The notes beneath the pieces were generated by a model. The model was not told the origin of the DNA and made no database searches. It worked only from the letters and a program-made list of their open reading frames with translations. From NCBI GenBank assembly GCA_024642805.1, contig JAHEAK010000283.1:1-6869 (forward strand): a DNA stretch of 6,869 nucleotides, in the 5' to 3' direction. Origin of the DNA: Kofleriaceae bacterium. GTDB taxonomy: Bacteria; Myxococcota_A; Polyangia; Haliangiales; Haliangiaceae. The position numbers and the translations under genes were made by a program. Positions 1 to 6,337 of this stretch are shown here, piece by piece; position 1 is the first letter of the stretch; each line of letters starts with the position of its first letter.

Positions 1-939
1 GAAGCGCCCGATGCGATCGACGCTGGCACCGGTGAAGGCACCGCGTTCGTGGCCAAAAAGCTCGGACTCGACAATCGAGGGCGCGAGATCCGCGATGTGC
101 ACGGTGACGAAGGGGCCAGCCCTGCGCGGGCCCCAGCTGTGGATGGCCTGGGCAAGGGCCGTCTTGCCGACGCCGGTCTCGCCGGTTAGCAACACATCCA
201 CGTCGCTCTGAGCGGCGCGGTGGGCGGCGTTGAGGATGTTAGTAAAACTCTTACTTCTGGCAACGAGGCCGCTGCCACGGGCGACTGCGAGCTGCTCGAC
301 GGGTGGGGGCGCAAGGTCGACAACCGTCTGCGTGCTGGCAAGGCTCTGCGTGCTGGCAAAGCTCTGCTCACAGGCAAAGATCAGAGGCCCGAGTTGCGTC
401 GCAATGGCCTCGAGCTCGTGCAGCATTTCGCCGGTGCAATGCCCAGAGCGGTGTGAACCAGCGTTGAGGGCACCAATGACCTTGCCACCAACTCGAATCG
501 GGGCTGAGAGCGTCGACCAGATGTGATCGCGCGAGGCATGGCCCAGGGCGACGATGGAGTCCTTGCCCGCGTCGCTGATCCGGGCGACGCCCTCGCGAAC
601 GACCTGGCCAACCGGTGTGCCTTGCACACGCACTCTTGGAAGGGCGTTGCTCGAGAGCTCGCCAACTGGGCACAGGCGGTAGATGCGCAACCACTCGCAG
701 TCGTCTTCTAAGAAGACGATCGAAACCCGATCGCTCACAGGCAAGATCGCAGGCAACTGGCTGCCGAGCAGGCTCACGACCTGGCTCATGTTCGCGCACG
801 CGGAGACCTCTGCCTGCAGGTCAAGGACCCGACGTGCTAGCAGCTCAGGTTGCCGATCAGCGAGTGCTCGTTGTTCTTCCGCCACCAGTGCTAAGCATGC
901 CGCAATCGCGTGTGTGCGCGCAATGATGCGGTGCCCCAC
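1..939 (-). CDS. Sigma-54-dependent transcriptional activator, GAF + AAA+ domains (partial, C-terminus outside window)
   Basis: Bacterial enhancer-binding protein that would use ATP hydrolysis to remodel sigma-54 RNA polymerase. The 313 visible codons read, in order: a helical lead-in (about residues 1-50), a GAF-type sensor (about 51-190, ending with the typical 'GGKVIGALNAGS' strand), a linker (191-215) and the AAA+ domain. The Walker A motif is GETGVGKT (253-260). The sigma-54 contact loop is SELFGHERGAFTGA, with GAFTGA at 300-305. The window ends 8 residues after that loop, so Walker B, the arginine fingers and the DNA-binding HTH lie outside. The start is uncertain: GTG at 939 is chosen because AAGG lies 10 bases upstream and the stop-free frame begins at 951; ATG at 789 would remove the helix before GAF. 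The GAF lacks the iron-ligand pattern of NorR, so its ligand is unknown. Divergent from the lipoprotein operon, which it may control. The family call is very secure. Confidence 0.95.
   Translation of the reverse strand, partial: MGHRIIARTHAIAACLALVAEEQRALADRQPELLARRVLDLQAEVSACANMSQVVSLLGSQLPAILPVSDRVSIVFLEDDCEWLRIYRLCPVGELSSNALPRVRVQGTPVGQVVREGVARISDAGKDSIVALGHASRDHIWSTLSAPIRVGGKVIGALNAGSHRSGHCTGEMLHELEAIATQLGPLIFACEQSFASTQSLASTQTVVDLAPPPVEQLAVARGSGLVARSKSFTNILNAAHRAAQSDVDVLLTGETGVGKTALAQAIHSWGPRRAGPFVTVHIADLAPSIVESELFGHERGAFTGASVDRIGRF
327..377. repeat. 18-bp tandem repeat, about three copies, in the GAF/AAA+ linker
   Basis: Units begin at 327, 345 and 363. The first two match at 17 of 18 bases and share TCTGCGTGCTGGCAA. 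The third, seen over 15 bases, keeps the two ends (TCTGC and GGCAA) but differs at four of the five central bases. On the coding (minus) strand they encode a six-residue unit read as ACEQS, FASTQS, LASTQT. The 18-bp unit preserves frame and sits in a low-constraint linker, as expected for replication slippage. Confidence 0.8.
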
Positions 940-976
940 CTGAGAAGTGCCTTAGGTGCGATGGTGTGATGGGCGC

Positions 977-990
977 CGCGCAATTGCGCG
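977..990. promoter_or_regulatory. 14-bp perfect palindrome, candidate operator
   Basis: CGCGCAATTGCGCG is a perfect inverted repeat without a spacer, 38 bases upstream of the regulator's proposed GTG start. Its position suits autoregulation of the minus-strand activator or binding by another dimeric repressor. CG-rich self-complementary words arise fairly often by chance in GC-rich DNA, so function is uncertain. Confidence 0.3.
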
Positions 991-1056
991 CACGAGGCCA
1001 CGACATTTGGTGGCTCGTGGCCGCGTGCCGCGTTCCCTCGTGGCGGCATGACACGA
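991..1056. promoter_or_regulatory. Cluster of CACGA/TCGTG half-sites, candidate enhancer (upstream activating sequence)
   Basis: The five-base word CACGA occurs at 991, 999 and 1052, and its complement TCGTG at 1015 and 1038: five copies in 66 bases. The copies at 991-1019 form an imperfect dyad: CACGAG (991-996) pairs with CTCGTG (1014-1019), and CCAC (998-1001) with GTGG (1010-1013), with one bulged G at 997 and an 8-base loop. The cluster lies about 70-135 bases upstream of the candidate -24 element, the distance at which sigma-54 activators usually bind. Binding by the divergent regulator is inferred; its HTH is not in the window. Confidence 0.4.
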
Positions 1057-1124
1057 AGGCCAAGGCGGTGGAGTCAACCTCGCAGTTTGTTTGCATAATC
1101 GCGAAGATCGTTCGACTCTCGCTT

Positions 1125-1140
1125 TGGCCCGAGCTTTGTA
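1125..1140 (+). promoter_or_regulatory. Candidate sigma-54 (-24/-12) promoter of the lipoprotein operon
   Basis: TGGCCCGAGCTTTGTA matches the sigma-54 consensus TGGCACG-N4-TTGCW at 10 of 12 defined positions with exact spacing. The invariant GG of the -24 element (1126-1127) is present. The -12 element reads TTGTA, so its usual GC is GT, which is the main weakness. Initiation would fall near 1152, giving a leader of about 15 bases before ATG 1167. The divergent gene being a sigma-54 activator raises the likelihood considerably. Confidence 0.45.
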
Positions 1141-1166
1141 GAGGCCCCAACCCACCAGTGAGCTTC

Positions 1167-2168
1167 ATGCACCAAACGCTAAGGGAATTTAACACTTACA
1201 TCGTCGCCACCCTCGCCATCCTCTTCCTTGCTGCCTGCGGTAGCTCGGATGCCAAACCCAAATGGGAGCTTCTTGCCGAAGACGAGCCCGGCGCACTGCT
1301 CTCGGTCTGGGGCGCCAGCGCCGACGAGGTTTGGGTCGTAGGTGCCGATGCGCGCGATGGCAGTGGCCCCACGGTTCTGCGCATTCGCGGTGAAGAAGTC
1401 GAGCGGATTCCGACCGGCGAGAGCTCGGGTGATTTGTGGTGGGTCTTTGGCTTCGCCGATGGACCTATCTTCATGTCCGGAAGTGAGGGCGTCATTCTGA
1501 AGTATGAGAATGAGAGTTTTACTAAGATGACCACGCCAGGAGTCAACACTGTGTTTGGCATGTGGGGCAGTTCGCCGACGGACATGTGGGCGGTTGGTGG
1601 AGCCACTGCCAGCGAGGGCGGCTTTGCATGGCGTCTCGACGGCGAGGAGTGGATCGAAGAGCCGAGCCTGCCCGCCGAAGTTGCTACCGAGGGCGCGCTG
1701 TGGAAGGTGAATGGGCGAAGCAGCAATGACCTTTGGATCGTTGGCAGCAACGGCCTGTCCTTCTATTGGGACGGCAGCAGCTTCCAGCCCGGCGACACCG
1801 GCGTTGGCTCCTCGTTGTTTACTGTGGCTGGCAACGCCGAGCGCTATGTCGCAGTCGGCGGTCTGGTCTCGGGCATCATCCTCGAGAACCAGGATGGGCA
1901 GTGGGTCGACACGACGCCCGATCCGCTTCCGGATAGTCTTACTGGCGTGAGCCTCGATGACTCCGATGGAGGCATTGCGGTCGGCTTCTACGGAACCGTG
2001 TACGAGCGAGTGGCGGCGAGCTGGGAACCCGTCGACCTCGGCTTCTTCCGTTCGGAGAATCTCCATGGCGTTTGGATCGATCCCGAGGGCGGCGTTTGGA
2101 TTGCGGGCGGCAACACCTTCGGGTTGCCGCTCATCGGCGGCGTTCTACTGCATCGAGCTGGGAAGTAG
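1167..2168 (+). CDS. Seven-repeat beta-propeller lipoprotein (WG-S-x-x-D-x-W-A-V-G type)
   Basis: Predicted exported lipoprotein of 333 residues. The signal peptide has a hydrophobic stretch YIVATLAILFLAAC ending in lipobox L21-A-A-C24. Residue +2 is Gly, which does not predict inner-membrane retention. The mature part holds seven divergent repeats starting near residues 44, 90, 129, 178, 217, 258 and 299. The best copies read SVWGASADEVWVVG and MWGSSPTDMWAVGG, and later copies drift (VAGNAERYVAVGG, VSLDDSDGGIAVGF, VWIDPEGGVWIAGG). Seven copies fit a single closed seven-bladed propeller. This repeat type is frequent in myxobacterial surface proteins, mostly without assigned function; I see no catalytic motif. 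ATG 1167 is chosen because it leads straight into the signal peptide, although the frame is open back to 966. There is no strong ribosome binding site; in-frame GTG 1158 is an alternative. First gene of the operon, 26 bases before the next. Confidence 0.85.
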   Translation: MHQTLREFNTYIVATLAILFLAACGSSDAKPKWELLAEDEPGALLSVWGASADEVWVVGADARDGSGPTVLRIRGEEVERIPTGESSGDLWWVFGFADGPIFMSGSEGVILKYENESFTKMTTPGVNTVFGMWGSSPTDMWAVGGATASEGGFAWRLDGEEWIEEPSLPAEVATEGALWKVNGRSSNDLWIVGSNGLSFYWDGSSFQPGDTGVGSSLFTVAGNAERYVAVGGLVSGIILENQDGQWVDTTPDPLPDSLTGVSLDDSDGGIAVGFYGTVYERVAASWEPVDLGFFRSENLHGVWIDPEGGVWIAGGNTFGLPLIGGVLLHRAGK

Positions 2169-2194
2169 TTCGGGCTATTGGGCCTAGAAAGTCT

Positions 2195-3397
2195 ATGGGA
2201 ATGTGGAAACTAAGAACATGTACTAAGTCATTGCTTGTGGGCGTGGTGGCTCTCGCCGGCGCCTGTGGATCCGATGCAGAGCTGACCCCAGGAGTGGGTC
2301 GCACGGCCGCGTGCGACGATCCGGGCGTCGCCTGTACCTGGGCCGGGCTCAAGGGCGAAACCGGCTACAACGGGGAAGGGCACCACCGTCTAGACACCGA
2401 GCTCAGTCAGGTGCAAGACCTGCTCTTCCGACCAGACGGCACGGCCTGGTTCACCGACTTCAACAACTTCCTCATTCGCAGGGTCTTGCCAGATGACACC
2501 GTCGAGTCGGTGATTGGCAGCACTCAGCCGATCTTTCCCGGCGACGGCCCCCTGCGAGGGATTCCCGCCGAAGGAGCCGCAGGTCGCGATTGGCAGCTAA
2601 ATCATCCGACCAACCTCTTTTCAGGTGACGGCGACATCATCTACGTCGTCGCTTGGCACAATCACAAAATCCTGCAAATCGACACTGCCGACGACAACTG
2701 GGTGCGCGTGGTCTCAGGATCAGGTGCTGGCTTTGCTGGTGACGGTTCGCTCGCAGCCCAAGGCGCGCTCTTCAAGCAAGTCAGCTCTGGCGTGCGCGAC
2801 GAGGCAGGCAACATCTATCTCATCGATCAGCAGAATCAGCGCATCCGCAAGATCGACAGCGATGGCATGTTGAGCACCATCGCGGGCACCGGCGTCGACG
2901 GCTATTCCGGAGACGGTGGTGATGGTCTCGATGCACAGTTCTCCTGGGAATACGGCTCCAACCCCAATCCGAGCGGCGGCCTGGCCGTACTCGACGGCGT
3001 GCTCTACATCTCCGATACCGAGAACAACCGCATTCGCAGCATGGACTTGACGACCGGTATCGTCGAGACCGTCGCGGGTAATGGTGATGCCGCATTCAGC
3101 GGAGATGGTGGTCCGGCCGTGGACGCCTCTCTTCGTGCACCACGTGATCTCGAAATCGGACCCGAAGGTGACCTCTACGTCGCCGACACCGACAATGGCG
3201 CGGTGCGAGCCATCAACCTGAGCACGGGCGAGATCCGCACGGTGGTGGGTACCGGCGAACTTGGTCTTGACGAGGAAGAAGCGCTGCTTGGCACGGAAAC
3301 TCGACTCAAGCGCCCCATGGGCCTGTCGTTCGACGCGGCCGGCAACCTCTATGTCATGGACACACTCAACGATCGCATTGTGAGGCTCGCCCGATGA
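2195..3397 (+). CDS. NHL-repeat six-bladed beta-propeller lipoprotein A
   Basis: Predicted exported lipoprotein of 400 residues. The signal peptide ends in LAGAC (lipid-acceptor C24, Gly at +2). A short spacer carries a Cys pair (C40, C47) in a PG-xx-C-xx-AG context shared with the two other NHL proteins of the operon. Six NHL blades follow, with cores near 83-97 (TAWFTDFNNFLIRRV), 148-162 (with W154-H155-N156), 206-220 (NIYLIDQQNQRIRKI), 268-283, 325-340 and 383-398. They are linked by loops such as AGTGVDGYSGDGG. Six blades make one closed propeller, and the last ends at the C-terminus. NHL propellers bind protein, RNA or small ligands, and some are lyases; nothing here fixes the role. Start ATG 2195; ATG 2201 fits the weak AGAAAG site equally well and shortens the signal by two residues. 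Its stop overlaps the next start (ATGA). Confidence 0.88.
   Translation: MGMWKLRTCTKSLLVGVVALAGACGSDAELTPGVGRTAACDDPGVACTWAGLKGETGYNGEGHHRLDTELSQVQDLLFRPDGTAWFTDFNNFLIRRVLPDDTVESVIGSTQPIFPGDGPLRGIPAEGAAGRDWQLNHPTNLFSGDGDIIYVVAWHNHKILQIDTADDNWVRVVSGSGAGFAGDGSLAAQGALFKQVSSGVRDEAGNIYLIDQQNQRIRKIDSDGMLSTIAGTGVDGYSGDGGDGLDAQFSWEYGSNPNPSGGLAVLDGVLYISDTENNRIRSMDLTTGIVETVAGNGDAAFSGDGGPAVDASLRAPRDLEIGPEGDLYVADTDNGAVRAINLSTGEIRTVVGTGELGLDEEEALLGTETRLKRPMGLSFDAAGNLYVMDTLNDRIVRLAR
3382..3385 (+). promoter_or_regulatory. Shine-Dalgarno GAGG for the second NHL gene
   Basis: GAGG lies 8 bases before ATG 3394, inside the last codons of the previous gene. With the ATGA overlap it supports this start and suggests translational coupling of the two NHL genes. 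Confidence 0.6.
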
Positions 3398-4698
3398 AAC
3401 CGACCATCTTGCTGTTCATTCTCTCGGGCCTCGGGCTGTGCGCGTGTGGCGACAATGACCCAGGATCTTGCGATACCAGCGTCCCTGGCGCCATTTGCAC
3501 AATTGCAGGCAATGGCGACAACGGCTACGACAAAGGCGCTGATGACAAAGCCATGCCCGCTCTCGAGGCACGCATGTCGCTACCCACCGATACTCTCACC
3601 GGTCCCGATGGCACGATCTACATCATCGATTGGAACAATCACCGCATCCGAACTCTCGACAGCGACGGTCGCTTGCGATGGTTGGCTGGACGCGGTGAGC
3701 TCGGTGGTTCGCTCGACGATCCAGCAAACGGTGACTTCAATCATCCAACCAACATCATCTTCGATAGCACCGGCGAAAACCTGCTGATTGCCGCTTGGCA
3801 CAACAGCAAGATTCGCTCGATCTCGCTTGCGACCGGAGATGTCATCGACATCGCTGGCAACGGCGGGCGCGCCTACTTCGGGGATGATGGGCCGGCCCTA
3901 ACCAGCACGCTGGATCTGCCAGCCAGCCTGGCTTTCGATCCCGAGGGAAATCTTGTCGTCATGGATCAAGCCAATCAGGTGCTGCGCTTCATCGATCCCG
4001 ATGGAGACATTCACCTGCTCGCCGGCAAGTGCGTGCTGGAGGTTCCCGGTACCTGTGCCGAGGATGCAGAGCTGGTCGAGTGTCCCCCAAGGCCTGATGG
4101 CAGCCCATCGGGAAAGTTCACCTGTGGCGATCCTGCGATGACGTGTAGCGCTGGCGGAGCGGCCAGTGCCTGCAAACAGGGCTATGAAGGCGATGAGCAG
4201 CCCGCCTCCGAGCTGCGCATGGCACAGCCCTTTGGTCAGTCGGCAGCACCTGCTGGGCGAATCGCTTTTGACGCCTCCGGTCAGTTGTATTTTGCCGACT
4301 CGGTCAACAACTTGATTCGCAGGATCGACACCGATGGCATCGTTCACCGCGTGGCCGGTGTGGCGCCCGTCGATGGAATTCCGCAGACCGGTTACGATGG
4401 CGATGGCGGTCAGGCTGTTGACGCCCTGCTCAACTTCCCCGTCGACCTGGCTTTCGACGACGAGGGAACCCTGTACTTTACCGACATGCTCAACCACTGC
4501 GTGCGAGCCATTGGCACCGACGGAATCGTCTCGACGGTGGCAGGACAGTGCGGAGTGCCAGGCTATGAGGGCGACGGTGGACCTGCACAGGACGCCTTGC
4601 TCCTGCGCCCCTTCGGCCTCGAATACATCAACGGTCGCCTCAACATCGCGGACACAGGCAACAGCGTGATACGCTCGATTCAGGTGCTCGCCGAGTGA
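3394..4698 (+). CDS. NHL-repeat six-bladed beta-propeller lipoprotein B with Cys-rich insertion
   Basis: Predicted exported lipoprotein of 434 residues, the longest of the three NHL paralogues. The signal peptide ends in LCAC (C18, Gly at +2). The N-terminal Cys pair is C26/C35. Blade cores lie near 73-88 (GTIYIIDWNNHRIRTL), 128-143 (with W135-H136-N137), 185-200, 296-311 (GQLYFADSVNNLIRRI), 358-373 and 414-429. Between blades 3 and 4 is an insertion of about 50 residues with six cysteines (C213, C221, C230, C244, C251, C260), an even number suggesting three disulfides in an oxidising compartment. A further possible pair is C369/C386. Blades 1 and 2 resemble those of protein A (FNHPTN, AWHN), so A and B look like a tandem duplication. 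The start overlaps the preceding stop and has GAGG 8 bases upstream. No enzymatic motif is recognised. Confidence 0.88.
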   Translation: MKPTILLFILSGLGLCACGDNDPGSCDTSVPGAICTIAGNGDNGYDKGADDKAMPALEARMSLPTDTLTGPDGTIYIIDWNNHRIRTLDSDGRLRWLAGRGELGGSLDDPANGDFNHPTNIIFDSTGENLLIAAWHNSKIRSISLATGDVIDIAGNGGRAYFGDDGPALTSTLDLPASLAFDPEGNLVVMDQANQVLRFIDPDGDIHLLAGKCVLEVPGTCAEDAELVECPPRPDGSPSGKFTCGDPAMTCSAGGAASACKQGYEGDEQPASELRMAQPFGQSAAPAGRIAFDASGQLYFADSVNNLIRRIDTDGIVHRVAGVAPVDGIPQTGYDGDGGQAVDALLNFPVDLAFDDEGTLYFTDMLNHCVRAIGTDGIVSTVAGQCGVPGYEGDGGPAQDALLLRPFGLEYINGRLNIADTGNSVIRSIQVLAE

Positions 4699-5174
4699 GG
4701 TCTCTGGTCGTACGCGGATTTGGCAGTGCCCTGCTGCTCGGCTCTTTGAGCTCGCTTGGCTGTGGTGACGATGGCACCAGCGATAGCGTGGTCTTCCCCG
4801 AAGACTACGCCAGCACCTACACCGAAGTTCGTAACTGCCGTGCCAATGGTGGCAGTCACGACTTCAATCGCATTCGCGTCCTCACCGACGAGAGCGGGCT
4901 CGTTGCCTATCGCGATCGAACGGAACCCTTTCCTGAGGGGGCCATCGTGCTCAAGGAGGAGTACGACTCCAACGACATGGATTGCTCTGGCGCCATCAAG
5001 CAGTGGGCGGTCATGCAGAAGCTACCGGCAGGCAATGAAGAGCTATTGAATTGGCGCTGGCAGCAGGTCGACTTCGCGCGCAATGTCATCAACGAAGACG
5101 AACCGCGCTGCTTTGGCTGTCACGCGGGCTGCCCGCCACCCGATGGCTACGATGGTACGTGCACGGTGCCATGA
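4695..5174 (+). CDS. Cytochrome P460-family haem lipoprotein
   Basis: Small exported haem protein of 159 residues. The signal peptide ends in SLGC (C23, Gly at +2; a weak but acceptable lipobox). The mature part fits the cytochrome P460 / cytochrome c'-beta family: YTEVRNCRANGGSHDFNRIRV (42-62), then the family block PFPEGAIVLKEEY (78-90), a QWAVMQ strand (103-108), LNWRWQQV (118-125) and a C-terminal c-type haem site CFGCH (139-143). K87 aligns with the Lys that is cross-linked to haem in Nitrosomonas europaea P460, which oxidises hydroxylamine; relatives without that cross-link bind NO. Extra cysteines (C48, C97, C146, C156) could form disulfides. The start is GTG 4695, overlapping the previous TGA, with AGG 10 bases upstream. 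Its place between two NHL propeller genes suggests a joint complex. The family call is firm; the substrate is unknown. Confidence 0.85.
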   Translation: MRSLVVRGFGSALLLGSLSSLGCGDDGTSDSVVFPEDYASTYTEVRNCRANGGSHDFNRIRVLTDESGLVAYRDRTEPFPEGAIVLKEEYDSNDMDCSGAIKQWAVMQKLPAGNEELLNWRWQQVDFARNVINEDEPRCFGCHAGCPPPDGYDGTCTVP

Positions 5175-6295
5175 GCTCGCGCGCCGCCAGCGCGCTGGTC
5201 GCCTTGGCTGCCATGCTCGGGGCTTGCTCCGCCCCTGACCGCTGTGCCGATGAAACACCTGGCACCGTGTGTCCCGTTGCCGGAACGGGACAGACGGGCT
5301 TCAACCAGGATGGCAAGCCGCCCGAGGATACAGACTTCTTCCTAATTACCAGGGCTCGGAGGGGGCCTGACGGCCTTCTCTACTTCATGGACTTCAACAA
5401 CTGGCGGGTTCGTCGACTGGACGAGGATGGGCTGATTCGCACCGTCGCCGGCACGGGCTTTCACGCGCCGGCATTTCCTGGCGCCCCTGCGCTCGAGTCG
5501 CCCCTCGACAATCCGACCGATTTTGATTTCGATGGCGACGGTCGCCTGGTGATGGTCTCCTTCGAAGACCCGCGCGTACTGGCTGTCGACGATGGCATCA
5601 TCAGGGTGATTGCAGGCACCGGCGAAGTCGGTAGCACCGGCGACGAAGGCGACGGTTTTCAGCCCACGCAGGCCAAGTTCATCGAGCTCATGGGCATGGC
5701 CATCGCCCCAGACGGAGCCATCTACCTCTGTGATCGCAGAGCGCAGCGCGTCAGAGTCATTCGCGGCAACATCATCGAAACACTTGCTGGCACGGGCGTG
5801 GCCGGCTACAGCGGTGATGGAGGCCCCGCCACCGAGGCGCAACTGGATCTGCCCTCGGCGATTGCCTTCGATGATCTCGGAAACATCTTCATCGCCGACA
5901 GCCTCAACCACGCGGTTCGCCGAGTCAGACCCGATGGAACTATCGACACCGTGGCGGGCACAGGCACGAGCGGTCTGTCTGGCGACGGCGGACCCGCAAG
6001 CTCGGCGCAGCTCAACGAGCCCGATGGACTGGCAATCGGCGGCGATGGCAGCCTGTACATCGCCGATCGCAGCAATTTTCGCGTGCGGCGCGTCGACACC
6101 GAGGGCAACATCGATACCGTCGCCGGCAGCGACGAGGGCTATTCGGGAGATGGCGCCCAGGCCACCCAAGCGCAGTTTGGCTTCCTCGCCCAGCTGACGA
6201 TGGATGGCGATAGTCTTCTCATTGCCGATCAGTCCAACGGTGCGATTCGCAGGCTCATTCTGGAGCCTTCGCCTTCGCTTATGTCCGCTCCCTGA
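5171..6295 (+). CDS. NHL-repeat six-bladed beta-propeller lipoprotein C
   Basis: Predicted exported lipoprotein of 374 residues. The signal peptide ends in lipobox L16-G-A-C19 (Ser at +2). The N-terminal Cys pair C25/C34 lies in CADETPGTVCPVAG, matching the pair in proteins A and B. Six blade cores lie near 68-83 (GLLYFMDFNNWRVRRL), 124-139 (GRLVMVSFEDPRVLAV, diverged), 182-197, 237-252 (GNIFIADSLNHAVRRV), 293-308 (GSLYIADRSNFRVRRV) and 347-362. Loops such as AGYSGDGGPATEAQL are textbook NHL. The second blade has lost the AWHN motif kept in A and B. ATG 5171 overlaps the P460 stop (ATGA); the ribosome binding site is weak, so expression may depend on coupling. The frame is open back to 5051, but that part lies within the P460 gene. 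Last gene of the operon; a short tail of about 12 residues follows the last blade. Confidence 0.87.
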   Translation: MSSRAASALVALAAMLGACSAPDRCADETPGTVCPVAGTGQTGFNQDGKPPEDTDFFLITRARRGPDGLLYFMDFNNWRVRRLDEDGLIRTVAGTGFHAPAFPGAPALESPLDNPTDFDFDGDGRLVMVSFEDPRVLAVDDGIIRVIAGTGEVGSTGDEGDGFQPTQAKFIELMGMAIAPDGAIYLCDRRAQRVRVIRGNIIETLAGTGVAGYSGDGGPATEAQLDLPSAIAFDDLGNIFIADSLNHAVRRVRPDGTIDTVAGTGTSGLSGDGGPASSAQLNEPDGLAIGGDGSLYIADRSNFRVRRVDTEGNIDTVAGSDEGYSGDGAQATQAQFGFLAQLTMDGDSLLIADQSNGAIRRLILEPSPSLMSAP

Positions 6296-6337
6296 AGCTC
6301 CTGTCGGGCCTCTTCACGGCCTTCGCACGAGCGTTCG

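Noticed and set aside
388..789. NorR-type nitric-oxide sensing by the GAF domain, tempting because of the P460 gene in the divergent operon
   Set aside because: Aligned by eye to E. coli NorR, the positions of the iron-ligand Cys and the later Asp are occupied by Ser/Thr- and Ala-containing stretches (STLSAP, LNAGSH), so the NO-binding iron centre is not supported.
1094..1099. CATAAT as a sigma-70 -10 box for the operon
   Set aside because: It matches TATAAT at five of six bases, but the best upstream hexamer at 17-bp spacing (GAGTCA) fits the -35 consensus at only three. Kept as an alternative start only; the sigma-54 site is better supported.
966..1166. Upstream extension of the first lipoprotein ORF by 67 codons (ATG 966)
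   Set aside because: It would bury the signal peptide in the middle of the protein and run through the palindrome, dyads and promoter candidate; ATG 1167 gives a normal lipoprotein start.
1179..2066. Long minus-strand open frame of 295 codons opposite the first lipoprotein gene
   Set aside because: Its translation shows no domain or signal, and the plus-strand frame has a lipobox and seven repeats; it is a high-GC shadow. The same holds for the minus-strand frames at 3898-4497 and 5342-6169.
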